64,000 nt of DNA, taken from contig CM049313.1 in the NCBI GenBank assembly GCA_026874595.1, forward strand, positions 16,613,508-16,677,507, written 5' to 3'. The translations under genes and the position numbers were made by a program. This DNA comes from Sipunculus nudus. Its lineage: Eukaryota; Annelida; Sipuncula; Golfingiida; Sipunculidae. This document shows positions 37,201-46,133 of the stretch, piece by piece (the stretch's first letter is position 1; each line of letters opens with the position of its first letter). The notes under the pieces are model-generated. The model saw nothing but the letters and a program-made list of their open reading frames with translations. It was not told the origin of the DNA and did no database searches.

Positions 37201-37363
37201 TGTCAATGGAGTAGAATAAGCTACTACCACAACCCAGGTAATTTCTCAGTGGTTGTGTTCAGCAGTAATACCTTGCTGTATAAACAAATACATTGTTTGT
37301 CATTGATATTAATTCTGACAAACTTTATGTATATTCCAGAACAATGAAAGGGGGAGTCTATGA
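16975..37363 (+). CDS. SNX27: Sorting nexin 27, partial gene (PX and FERM-like module to stop)
   Basis: Ten exons with consistent phases and GT/AG borders encode about 352 residues: 16975-17167, 19526-19596, 23952-24053, 25335-25413, 26832-26992, 31709-31798, 32209-32358, 35237-35365, 36611-36670 and 37340-37363. SNX27 is a PDZ-PX-FERM endosomal adaptor that binds PI3P and couples PDZ-ligand cargo to retromer and the WASH complex for recycling to the plasma membrane. Recognisable stretches are the PX core RRYREF and [14 protein letters not shown], the FERM F1 strand VELRVLLPD, then [22 protein letters not shown], and the F3 segment [12 protein letters not shown]. The order and lengths match the last two thirds of the ~541-residue human protein. 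The PDZ domain is outside the window. Introns are filled with mobile elements. The ortholog call is secure; the C-terminal tail is the least certain part. Confidence 0.95.
18136..19525 (+). repeat. Minisatellite (~68 bp x 19) derived from the SNX27 exon 5' boundary
   Basis: Nineteen units start their exon-like part at 18240, 18305, 18372, 18439, 18508, 18578, 18645, 18714, 18783, 18850, 18917, 18986, 19053, 19120, 19187, 19254, 19325, 19392 and 19459; the true exon start at 19526 is the twentieth. Spacing is 65-71 bp, varying mainly in a T-run. Each unit has a pyrimidine tract, TTTTGTAG, then the same 21 bases that open the real exon, then about 35 bp of intron-like sequence. Two more decayed units are visible at about 18136-18239. 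Copies next to the exon are nearly identical and those at the 5' edge are the most diverged. The long - strand open frame across it is an artefact of the repeat. Confidence 0.97.
19526..19596 (+). CDS. SNX27: SNX27 exon linking PX to FERM-like module
   Basis: It completes the split Val codon and encodes [20 protein letters not shown] followed by EDT, matching the end of the PX domain in animal SNX27. The donor is GTTAGT, which is weaker than consensus. Its first 21 bases and acceptor are repeated about nineteen times immediately upstream, and a transposon TIR begins 18 bp after its end. Confidence 0.95.
19615..21164. mobile_element. Non-autonomous TIR transposon, 1550 bp, next to an SNX27 exon
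   Basis: The ends are exact inverted repeats of about 25 bp, beginning CCGTAGATCCGCG at 19615 and ending CGCGGATCTACGG at 21164, flanked by TA on both sides. The interior contains two diverged direct copies of a unit of about 240-280 bp (about 20044-20280 and 20322-20575), both starting near AATTAAACTTCA. It is GC- and CpG-richer than the surrounding intron. No transposase frame is present. TA flanks suggest a mariner-like or other TA-targeting superfamily. Confidence 0.85.
21361..21442 (+). repeat. Dispersed repeat, copy 1
   Basis: This stretch is clearly similar to 60969-61053 in the same orientation, sharing AGAGCCAAAATAATCATT and flanking blocks including ACTGCATT. The family is unknown and the copy ends are not resolved. 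Confidence 0.65.
21837..21975. repeat. Low-complexity (AAT)n-like tract
   Basis: Imperfect AATAAT/AATAAC units dominate the whole stretch. It is non-coding. Confidence 0.9.
23952..24053 (+). CDS. SNX27: SNX27 exon, FERM F1 (ubiquitin-like) start
   Basis: Thirty-four codons in phase 0 at both ends, with acceptor tatacag and donor GTGAGT. The product [20 protein letters not shown] then [14 protein letters not shown] aligns with the first strands of the SNX27 FERM-like F1 lobe, where human has VELRVALPDGTT. Confidence 0.95.
25335..25413 (+). CDS. SNX27: SNX27 exon, FERM F1 end
   Basis: Twenty-six codons plus one base, acceptor attgtag, donor GTAAGT. It encodes [20 protein letters not shown] then IEEFNF, matching the YFALFE segment of the family. 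The last base joins the next exon to form Glu. Confidence 0.95.
26832..26992 (+). CDS. SNX27: SNX27 exon, FERM F1-F2 junction
   Basis: The exon starts in phase 1 and ends on a whole codon, acceptor ctttcag, donor GTATGT. It contains [17 protein letters not shown] and [16 protein letters not shown], both hallmark SNX27 segments. Confidence 0.96.
27152..27395. mobile_element. MITE-like repeat, family also at 36831-37116 (inverted)
   Basis: It is the reverse complement of much of 36831-37116. Shared blocks include a CATTGGTCTGATT motif on both sides of the centre, TTGTGCATCCA, and the end CTCCTCACGCAG. Both copies sit in SNX27 introns. The right end of this copy is not well defined. Confidence 0.65.
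27747..28161. mobile_element. hAT MITE, 415 bp, perfect 8-bp target duplication
   Basis: The ends TAGGGCTGAAATGGGTAC and GTACCCCTTTCAGCCCTA are inverted with one mismatch. The 8-bp direct duplication TTCAGCAG flanks it at 27739-27746 and 28162-28169, diagnostic of hAT transposition. Palindromic GAGTACTCG blocks recur inside near both ends. It is non-coding. Confidence 0.92.
28241..28278. repeat. (CCG)n microsatellite
   Basis: About twelve CCG units just inside the 5' end of the family A element. The family B element at 40501 has the same feature at 40547-40573. Confidence 0.95.
28790..31540 (+). repeat. Tandem core of family A element, ~288-bp units built from two ~144-bp halves
   Basis: The landmark TTAGTTTCTGGAT recurs at 29061, 29350, 29638, 29928, 30209, 30498, 30779 and 31068, and as a variant near 31356. 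Spacing is 281-290 bp, with alternating 281 and 289 in the middle. Within a unit, two related halves each start with a GGTCA-rich block, so the unit is an ancient dimer. Alternating units differ in a block near the GTGGATGC motif, giving a higher-order period of about 570 bp. Confidence 0.9.
31709..31798 (+). CDS. SNX27: SNX27 exon, FERM F2
   Basis: Thirty codons in phase 0, acceptor gttacag, donor [26 protein letters not shown] matches the AVDDV...K segment of SNX27, an alpha-helical part of the F2 lobe. Confidence 0.95.
32209..32358 (+). CDS. SNX27: SNX27 exon, FERM F2-F3
   Basis: Fifty codons in phase 0, acceptor actgtag, donor GTAAGT. It contains [20 protein letters not shown], nearly identical to vertebrate SNX27. 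Confidence 0.97.
32519..33633 (+). repeat. Composite repeat: two copies of an unknown element head
   Basis: A block starting with AACCTGTGAGCTT, followed by CGTCGTC repeats and AGCATCACCAAATTTTTTGC, occurs at about 32522 and again at about 33456. The second copy runs about 180 bp and then changes abruptly, near 33634, into the interior of a family B Helitron-like element. The first copy contains a GTGGCGCCACCT palindrome near 32980. Confidence 0.7.
33304..33374. repeat. Long imperfect hairpin of TCTAGAC motifs
   Basis: The arm 33304-33334 and the reverse complement of 33345-33374 match with one single-base gap and two mismatches, enclosing ten bases. TCTAGA occurs repeatedly inside the arms. 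Confidence 0.85.
33634..34719 (+). mobile_element. 5'-truncated Helitron-like element, family B
   Basis: The 3' end has GGCGGATAC, a small hairpin with TAGTCA/TGACTA arms and CTAG at 34716-34719 followed by T, as in the complete copy at 40501-42213. The core has several GGTGGCGCCACC palindromes. The 5' hairpin and (CCG)n tract are missing; the element begins mid-core at a junction with an unrelated repeat. Confidence 0.75.
35237..35365 (+). CDS. SNX27: SNX27 exon, FERM F3
   Basis: Forty-three codons in phase 0, acceptor ttacag, donor [26 protein letters not shown] followed by [18 protein letters not shown] matches the F3 (PH-like) lobe of SNX27. Confidence 0.96.
36611..36670 (+). CDS. SNX27: SNX27 exon, C-terminal helix of F3
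   Basis: Twenty codons, [20 protein letters not shown], in phase 0, acceptor ctttcag, donor GTGAGG. It corresponds to human [20 protein letters not shown]. Confidence 0.95.
36831..37116. mobile_element. Fold-back MITE, ~286 bp, in the last SNX27 intron
   Basis: The ends CTCCTCATGCAG and CTGCTGTGGGAGG are inverted, and TTCCAGAT on the left pairs with ATCTGGAA on the right. It is homologous to 27152-27395 in reverse orientation. It is non-coding. Confidence 0.7.
37340..37363 (+). CDS. SNX27: SNX27 terminal coding exon, form 1
   Basis: After acceptor attccag the frame from the previous exon continues NNERGSL and stops at TGA 37361-37363. A good donor, CAG|GTGAGG, follows at 37369/37370, so this exon (30 nt, divisible by three) may splice on to 42918 as 3'UTR. 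The tail does not resemble the human C-terminus. An alternative ending exists at 42918. Confidence 0.6.
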   Translation, partial: NNERGSL

Positions 37364-37369
37364 CACCAG

Positions 37370-38356
37370 GTGAGGGGCAGCTGCTGAGACAAAAGAGGAA
37401 GGTTGGTCAGCATCCTCATCTTGTGTCCTGTTTCATCAGTATTGATTGTTAATCAAAATCTCTAGTTAAATACTAAGACTTGAAATTTGTTCTCAATAAT
37501 ATTGTACATAGCGAGTCCTACTTTGAATTATGCAGGATATGATGAAGTAATGAATAAATGTCAGCCACCTTGAGTCAATAAATCAGAATGAAATATGGTT
37601 AAGTTTTGGATGTACTGTTATGTATTTTAAATATAGTGCCTACCACTGAATTAAAATTAGCTCACTCTGGGCCAGAAATTTCAAATAATTGAAAAAAATG
37701 TTATCTGAAGAAAGGCATTTGGCAACTGCAGCAGAATAAGCAGAAAAATGATTAACACTTTGTACCTCACTTTATTATTTATAGCCAGCTGATCACCTTC
37801 CATTTCTGTAGAATTTATGTGATTTCTTGATTTATCCACATACACATTAATGAACTGTAGGTTAGTAAACATGGTACATGCGCTAATGTTGACAAACAGA
37901 AAAAACATTCAACCTAAGGTGGATGTTTGCATGTGTGCAGAAGTCAAATGTTCACTAGTTGCAAAACAGTTTTCACTGACTTCCCACCAGATGTCCTTGT
38001 TGAATGTGTTTATATTATTTTATTAGGACCCCCAAGTTATAAAAATGTGGATATAAAAATAACAAGCAGCCTTTGAACAATGAGATCATTGTTTTCTGGT
38101 CTATTCTTATAAAAGTTTCAAGGGATTATCTTTTGTTGATAGATGTCAGATATTGGAATAGGCTCCTTTAATAAAATTTTAAATAACTAATGAGTTATGG
38201 TTGAAAGAAATAAAGAATGAGCAACTTACACCATCAATAGAAGTTTTATGTTAAATGCAAAGCAGCAACATTTTTCCTGTCTTTGTTTGGCTTTGCTATA
38301 GTTGGAGGCAAATAAGGGTTGTGAAAAAGCTTTGTTTATTGATGTAAGTTAGTTAA
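37370..38356. other. Non-coding stretch downstream of SNX27 terminal exon
   Basis: AT-rich DNA with no exon or repeat that I recognise, ending at the insertion point of the family A element. Confidence 0.6.
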
Positions 38357-41300
38357 TTGTATCCCCAGACAAAGTCTGGATACTATGGTTTCACGACGGT
38401 CCTGCCGCCGCCGCAGAAAAACCTTGTGGGCGGGATAACTCAAAAAATATTTCACTGATCTTTTTCAAACTTTACATTTGTATAGATATAGGTAAGGGGA
38501 CGAAGCCTATTTAAAATGGGGTCATGACCTATGCTAGGAGAGTGACCTTGACCTAAAATAGGTCCATTTTTGCTGAAAATAACACAAATTCTTAAATATC
38601 TCAAGTAAGCTTGCATGGACTGGTCTAAAAATCAAGGTGATCTTGGATAGCCTTGTGATATACCGGAAACTGGTGGTGCCACCTATTATCCTTTTCTTGT
38701 TTTTGCGCCTTTTAATACCCCCATAATTGCCACTTGACAGTACTGTAAGCATTATAAGTCAAAAACTAACAGACAGATTTCTTTCATATTATGCACATGT
38801 AGAGAGATGGGTTATGGGATGAGATCTATTAACATTTGGGTCATGACCTTTACCATGAGAGTGGCCTTGACCTTTAATGTGTCCATATTTGGTGAAAATC
38901 ACACACCTCTTATGATATCTCCAGTGTTGATAGCCATATGGATTTCAAACGTGACTTATGTATGGCCCACCACTAAAGTAAGAACCCTATAGGTTCTAGG
39001 GTCATGAGGTCAAAGGTCAAGGCCACAGGAGCTATCTGTCAAAAAATTAGTTTCTGGATGATAATTCCTGCTTTTATTGATGTATTGATTGCAAACTTGA
39101 CTTATATATGTCCCATTGAAAAAGCAAGACTCCAATTGATTTTGGGGTCATGATGTCAAAGGTCAAGGTCACAGGACACATCTTTTAAAAGATTTTGGAT
39201 GCATTTTCAGCCAAACATTTCGTCTCAGACCTTTCATCTTGCACATATAATTCATCTGCCAATAGAGGAAGACCCCTATCAATTTTGAGGTCACAAGGTC
39301 AAAAGTGAAGGTCACAGGAGCCATCTGTCCAAAAATTAGTTTCTGGATGATAATTCCTGCTTTTATTGATGTATGGATTTCAAACCTGACTTGTATATGA
39401 CCCATTGGAAAAGCAAGACCTGAATTGATTTTGGGGTCATGATGTCAAAGGTCAAGGTCACAGGACACATCTTTAAACAGGTTGCGGATGCATTTTCAGC
39501 CAAACAATTCATCTCAGATCTTTCATCTTGCACATATAGTTCACCTGCCAAGAGTGGAAGACCCCTATCAATTTTGAGGTCACAAGGTCAAAGGTGAAGG
39601 TCACAGTAGCCATCTGTCCAAAAATTAGTTTCTAGATGATAATTCCTGCTTTTATTGATGTATGGATTTCAAACTTGACTTGTATATGACCCATTGGAAA
39701 AGCAAGACCTGAATTGATTTTGGGGTCATGAGGTCAAAGGTCAAGGTCACAGGACATCTTTAAACAGGTTGCGGATGCATTTCCAGCCAAACAATTCATC
39801 TCAGATCTTTCATCTTGCACATATAGTTCACCTGCCAAGAGTGGAAGACCCCTATCAATTTTGAGGTCACAAGGTCAAAGGTGAAGGTCACAGTAGCCAT
39901 CTGTCAAAAATTAGTTTCTGGATGATAATTCCTGCTTTTATTGATGTATGGATTTCAAACTTGACTTGTATATGACCCATTGGAAAAGCAAGACCCGAAT
40001 TGATTTTTGGGGTCATGAGGTCAAAGGTCAAGGTCACAGTACACATCATTAAAAAGATGTGGACGCATTTTCAGCCAAACATTTCATCTCAGATCTTTTA
40101 TCTTGCACATATAGTTCACCTGCCAAGAGAGGAAGAACCCTATCAATTTTGAGGTCACAAGGTCAAAGGTGAAGGTCACAGGAGCCATCTGTCCAAAAAT
40201 TAGATTCAGGATGATAATACCTGCTTTTATTGATGTATAGATTTCAAACTTGACTTGTATATGTCCCATTGGAAAAGCAAGACCCGAATTGATTTTTGGG
40301 TCATGAGGTCAAAGGTCAAGGTCACATCTTTAAAAAGATTGTGGATGCATTTTCAGCCAAACATTCATTCTCAGACATTTCATCTTGCACATACAGTTCC
40401 CCTGCCAATAGAGGAAGACGCCTGTCAATTGTGAGGTCACAGGGTCAAAGGTGAAGGTCACAGGAGCCATCTGTCCAAAAATTAGTTCCCGAGATGATAA
40501 TTGTATCCGCCAAAACAGAGTTTTGCGGATACTATGTTTTCAGCTGGTCGCCGCCGCCGCCGCCGCCGCCGCGTAGGTGTCCAGAGAACTCCTCCGTAAC
40601 CGCTGGGCGGAATTTTCCGAAACCCGGGATTATGTTCGGGTCACATGTGAACTGCTGCGCCCCGATTTTGTTTTGACCTCTGACCTTTCCTCTGCGCTCT
40701 GCGTCCGTTTGTGCGTCTGTTTTCACACATAAACCCACATATCTCGGGAACCGTTTGACCGATCAGGAAAATTTTTTTGCACAAATGTAGCCCTCGGAGA
40801 GCTTTATAACATACACCAAAAATGGTGGCGCCACCTGCAACCATGTTTGCACAGTGTCCATCTGTTCGTCTGCCTTGGGTTAAAATCACTCATATCTCTG
40901 CAGTGACTTGACTAATTCACCTGAAATTCGGCATGCGCAAACATCCTGGATAGCTTTTCTGATTTTATGACAGGTGGCGCCACCTACATTCACGTTGACG
41001 CTGCAGACATCCAAGCTCATATCTCCGGAACCGTTTGACCGATCAGGAAAATTCTTTTGCACAAATGTAGCCCTTGGAGAGCTTTATAACATACACCAAA
41101 AATGGTGGCGCCACCTGCAACCATGTTTGCACAGTGTCCATCTGTTCGTCTGCCTTGGGTTAAAATCACTCATATCTCTGCAGTGACTTGACTAATTCAC
41201 CTGAAATTTGGCATGCGTATACATCCTGGATAGCTTATCTGATTTTATGACAGGTGGCGCCACCTACATTCACGTTTACGCTGCAGACATCCAAGCTCAT

Positions 41301-42425
41301 ATCTCGGGAACCGTTTGACCGATCAGGAAAATTCTTTTGCACAAATGTAGCCCTTGGAGAGCTTTACAACATACACCAAAAATGGTGCCGCTACCTGCAA
41401 CCATGTTTGTACAGTGTCCATCTGTTTGTCTGCCTTGGGTTAAAATCACTCATATCTCTGCAGTGACTTGACTAATTCACCTGAAATTTGGCATGCGTAT
41501 ACATCCTGGATAGCTTTTCTGATTTTATGACAGGTGGCGCCACCTACATTCATGTTTACGCTGCAGACATCCAAGCTCATATCTCAGGAACCGTTTGATT
41601 GATCAGGAAAATTTTTTTGCACAAATGTAGCCCTTGGAGAGCTTTATAACATACACAAAAAATGGTGGCGCCACCTGCAACCATGTTTGCACGGTGTCCA
41701 GCCGTTCGTCTGCCTTGGGTTAAAATCACTCATATCTCAGCAGTGGTTTGACTAATTCACCTGAAATTCTGCATGCTTATACATCCTGGATAGCTTTTCT
41801 GATTTTATGACAGGTGGCGCCACCTACAATCAAGTTTATGCTGCAGACATCCAAGCTCATATCTAGGGAACTGTTTGACCAATTGGGCCAAAATTTTGCA
41901 TGTGTATAGTTCTCACAAAGCTCTTTATCATACGCTTAACTGGTGGCGCCACCTGCAACCCTTTTTTGCACAGCGTCCATCTGTTTGTCTGCCAAGGGCA
42001 AAAATCACTCATATACAATATAGTGGTTTGACTTATCTGCCTTAAATTTTGCATATGTATACAACTTGGACGGCTTTCTGGATTTTTTGGTAGGTAGCGC
42101 AACCTACATACACAATTTGGCTGCAGACATCCATGCTGATATGCAACACTTCACCCGTTCCACTCTGATTTAGGCGGATACAAGAAGTCGCTTGTCGACT
42201 ACCCGTATTCTAGTTCAAGCTTGGATTGATATATGGATTTCAAACCTGACATATATGGCCAATCAATAAATCTAGACCTCTATTGATTTATATATAAAAG
42301 TGGATGATCATTATCAATTTTGGGGTCAAAAGGTCAAAGGTCAAGGCCACAGGAGCCTATTCTTAAAGGGGGGGCGTACTATGTCTGGGGATACTCTGGC
42401 ACCTGCGGTGCCAAGAAATGTCTAG
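38357..42425 (+). mobile_element. Helitron-like element, family A, copy 2, interrupted by a family B element
   Basis: It has the same 5' TTGTATCCCCAGAC end and the same 3' end (GTCTGGGGATAC, TGGCACC/GGTGCCA hairpin, CTAG at 42422-42425, then T) as 28194-31672. The core has about six ~288-bp units at roughly 38920-40500. A complete family B element occupies 40501-42213. After it the core sequence resumes at 42214 at the matching position (GATAA before, TTC...GATATATGGATTTCAAAC after), so the insertion can be dated as later than this copy. Confidence 0.85.
40501..42213 (+). mobile_element. Complete Helitron-like element, family B, nested in family A
   Basis: The 5' end TTGTATCCGCC has a hairpin GTATCCGC/GCGGATAC, followed by a CCG tract at 40547-40573. 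The 3' end has GGCGGATAC, a hairpin with AGTCG/CGACT arms and CTAG at 42210-42213. The core has four tandem units of exactly 280 bp, with GATCAGG at 40761, 41041, 41321 and 41601. Each unit is two diverged ~140-bp halves centred on GGTGGCGCCACC. No protein is encoded. Confidence 0.85.
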
Positions 42426-42832
42426 TCATAGCAGTTAGTTTGCTGTAGGGGTGGGTATGTTCAGTAAGTTATTTGTGTCCATATCAGGATCCCCTGCCAC
42501 CTTGGAAATCAGGGAAAACCTGGTAAATTAGTCAAGCTTTATTTCTGGCCAAGCAAAAATCAGGAAATATTAGAAAAATGCCTCAGATCAGCTAATGTGT
42601 TTGGCCTTGAACAGAAAGTGATGGGTCCTTTATATTTTATCTCATTTGTGAACAACATATCTACCATAGTGTATGGTTGGCCATAGAGGCTTCTTAGTTT
42701 GTGACTTTCCAAAAAGGTTTAAAATAATTATCTGTAATTTTCAAAATTCATCAGGAAAAATCAGGGAATTTTGTTTTCACTAAACACTTAGAATCTTGCA
42801 TGAACAGTTAAAACTACCAGAAAGTGTGTATG

Positions 42833-42860
42833 CCCCCCCCCCCCCCCCCAAAAAAAAAAA
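42833..42860. repeat. C17 followed by A11
   Basis: A homopolymer pair 58 bp upstream of a candidate SNX27 acceptor. Length is uncertain. Confidence 0.9.
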
Positions 42861-42917
42861 TATGTGCTTATTGCCCATGATTTATGTCTCAAGCCAATCA
42901 CTGATTTGTTATTTCAG

Positions 42918-42947
42918 GTACCTGAGAATGAAAGGGAAGCCTCATGA
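42918..42947 (+). CDS. SNX27: Candidate alternative SNX27 terminal exon
   Basis: After acceptor atttcag, splicing from the exon ending at 36670 would give VPENEREAS and a stop at 42945-42947. The sequence resembles the 37340 exon (shared AATGAAAGGG and TCATGAC/TCTATGAC), suggesting duplicated ends or a shared constraint. It could instead be only 3'UTR following the 37340-37369 exon. Confidence 0.4.
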   Translation, partial: VPENEREAS

Positions 42948-45860
42948 CCTCCTCTGTGAAGACACCTACACCTACATCTGCATTACCGGGCACATGATAA
43001 ACATAAATAACACGATAGCATCTTGTTTATGTTAACAATGTCACACTCATGGAGGTCCGTGTTATCAAGCTTTTTCATTGTAATTTAAACCTGCTCCGCA
43101 GATATGTTACTGTTATACTCTCATTTTCAAGATGTTTTAGGTTCCGAAAATATTTTAATACATGAAATTGGTATTTTGTTTTGCCAACTGAACTATAGTA
43201 GTTTGATATATTTGACTAACTTTGCTACAGTATCAGGTCACTTTGTCACAAATGTCACCAGTGTTCTCTCACAGCCACTGGAATAGTTGAGTTACCTTCT
43301 ATTGAGGCTAAGGCTGAGTCTGAGTCACAGCCTTCCGAGGCCAAGACTGAATTCAAGTCACCATTTTTCAAGTTAAGGTCCATACTACCTTAGGATAAAC
43401 ATCTATATTCTGGTCTAAGTTGGCACATTGGTGACCTTACATTTTAGAATTCTACTACAATCAATGACATGGCCTCAGATCAGCCTCGGTGACTCAGGCT
43501 AAGGCTTGAGTAAGACTCATTCCAAGGCCAAAACTGAGACATAGGCCAGGGGAACCCTGCCTTGAGAACACAATTGGCTTCTAGGCCTCCAACAGTGCTC
43601 ACAGCTTATGCTCAAGTTTTTCTGTTTGACCATAAATGCATAACTTCTGTATCAGAATGTATTACCTGTAATATTAGTATCAAGTCTCCAAGATACCAAA
43701 AGTTAAAAAAATATGAGAAATTCTGGAGAATCTTTCATACAATTTTTGAAAGCATACCACAAAAACACAAAATAATTGTGGGAATAAGCCCCTCTGGAAA
43801 AACTGAACTGATAGCAACTGATATTTAAACTTAAAACCAAACTTATAAGCAGCTGATATTTAAAGTTAAACTATCTAATTTATGTACTTATTGTCTACCA
43901 GTCTGTTAATTGTGAGAAGACCTTTTAATTAAATTCAGTTAAAATGAAATGTGATGTATATGAACTTTATGAAGCAGTCCGAAGCAGGAGTGGTTGAAGG
44001 CTGACTTTGGCAAGGTCACTACACCACATGCAAGATATTTTTCATGCACATGAGTATGATCATGTACAAGAAAGCTAATTACCACAAATAAATCATCTGT
44101 CCAATGACCTGTATATAGGCCACAAAGTTCATTCAAGGAACCTGATGTGACCTCTGACCTTTCATAGGACCTCTGACCTGCTGATGCTTATACATTTTGT
44201 AGCCGTTATCTTTGTGTTAATACATTGTTTACTGTGTTAACTGTTGGTTACATTCACCATGATATTATATATAAGTTCCCACTGGTTCAATTATCACTTT
44301 TCTGTGCCCTCTCATCTTATGTACACATTGTATTTTTTAATCCAAGTGTGATAAAAAGCTTCATTTTTTTCACAACAAATCTAAGGTCAGTTGGGTATGT
44401 AATGCTGTGTGGACAATAACTCATGTGACCTCAACCTTGACCTTTGACACTGATCTGATTCTTGCAACTTTTATTATGAAGTATTTAATATACAAAAGAT
44501 ACTAATAAAGTAAGAAGTCAAGTTGACATTAAGTAAAATGGAAAAGTGTAAACTGTTGCTTATTTTACAACATTTATTTTATGATATTATGGATGGTATG
44601 CATGTTATATTATCCTGCTGTAAAACAAATATTCACAAATTACAGAATGGATTTTGTTATTTTCTGTTAATGAACATTGTGTATCTTGTTATAAGTAGTA
44701 TTAAGTTCCTTCTCTGAATATCGTTGATTCTGTGACATCTCAGCACATATTAAAGTGTTGAACTGTTGAACATTGAGAGGAAAATGGGCCTAACCTTGTT
44801 GAATACTCAGCCCACTGCATATGTGTAAATACATTCCAGTTAGAAGCAGAGGGGGGTATGTGTGTGTGCATGTATTTTCTTTCTTGTGGCACAGACGTTT
44901 ATTTTATTTATTAATTTCTTGATATATATGAATGCTTAGCTTTCCAATCATAGCCTCAAAACAAGACATGTATCCAATATTACTGCAAGTTTATGTTTCA
45001 TACCACCAAAGGTTTTTACTTTTAAACTTTCATTGGAAACCTGGGATTTCACCGTCGAGACCCCATAGCCACACATATCACATACCCATAAACATCTGTA
45101 GAAAACGACTGCCACCTTTATGCCAAAATGCTCATTTTGTTCTTTTATTTGTTGTTCCATCTAGGCACCAGTCAGTGTAACAGATAGCTTTCTCATTTTA
45201 TCTTTTTATTGTCCGTTCATACAGAATAAATATAATGGGACCATGTGAATAAGAGAGAATCTTAAAGAATAGGAAATGTAGCTTACAACTTCATGTTGGT
45301 GGTTGTGCAGATTATTTAGGAAATAAAAAAAGTGAATTTCTAAGAATATTTAACTTTTGCTTGAGTCATTGTAAGTAATATTTCAACAGATTTGTTGATT
45401 TCCAGGGTGATTGGAAACTGGCCCTTACGAAACCAGAATAGTGAAAAGAACCATCTATATATATATATACATATATATATAATGTATATAAAAAGAAGTG
45501 CAATTTTTTATTGCACAATATTGTATATAGGTAACCTGTAATATACTGTAAGAAATGCTTGGAGGTACAAGTAGATAGGTAACAGAACAATTTTTCATAT
45601 ATATTATTACTGCATACTTGTAAAAATACTGTCAGCAGTGCTATATGATCTTGTTGTATAAAGGAAATATAGGTATAAGAACAAAGATTGATTGTTGTAA
45701 GGCATTCAAGCACAACTAAGCTGATTAAAATCAAAATAAATTGCATAATACAGATATATATGAAAATATTTAATGATAGTGTTTTGTAAATCATGTGTCA
45801 ATCATTTTGAGTGGAGATAATTTTTTTTTTGTGAATAAAGTTTCTGTTTAACATTACATC
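42948..45860 (+). other. Candidate SNX27 3'UTR and downstream DNA
   Basis: No coding exon is visible. AATAAA signals occur, including one at 45834-45839 within a TTTTTTTTTTGTG-AATAAAG context that would make a plausible 3' end. 43290-43560 contains loosely repeated AGGCTAAGGCTGAGTC-like text. 45449-45481 is a TA/CATA tract. Confidence 0.4.
45834..45839 (+). terminator. Candidate poly(A) signal of SNX27
   Basis: AATAAA on the coding strand about 2.9 kb after the possible terminal exon. Several other AATAAA copies exist, so the true site cannot be chosen from sequence alone. Confidence 0.35.
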
Positions 45861-46054
45861 CTGTATTATGTGCCATTGTTTGTTGTTAGATTGTCTGTTA
45901 CAGCTACAACACATTTGATACCAATCTGACTTAATATTGTATATGAGGTTATGTTTGCCCACATTCACCAGCCTGTAAACTCAGTTTTATCTGATCAGAT
46001 ACAGGTATTTAAAGAACCATTGATACAGCCTTGATAATGGGTAGCCAACATTTG

Positions 46055-46055
<1 letters not shown>

Positions 46056-46132
<77 letters not shown>
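46056..46132. repeat. (CA)n(TA)n compound microsatellite
   Basis: About 27 CA units (46056-46110) run directly into about 11 TA units. It is likely polymorphic. Confidence 0.97.

Positions 46133-46133
<1 letters not shown>

Noticed and set aside
45366-45794. 142-codon - strand frame
   Set aside because: Low-complexity Ile/Tyr/Leu-rich translation through TA microsatellite DNA.
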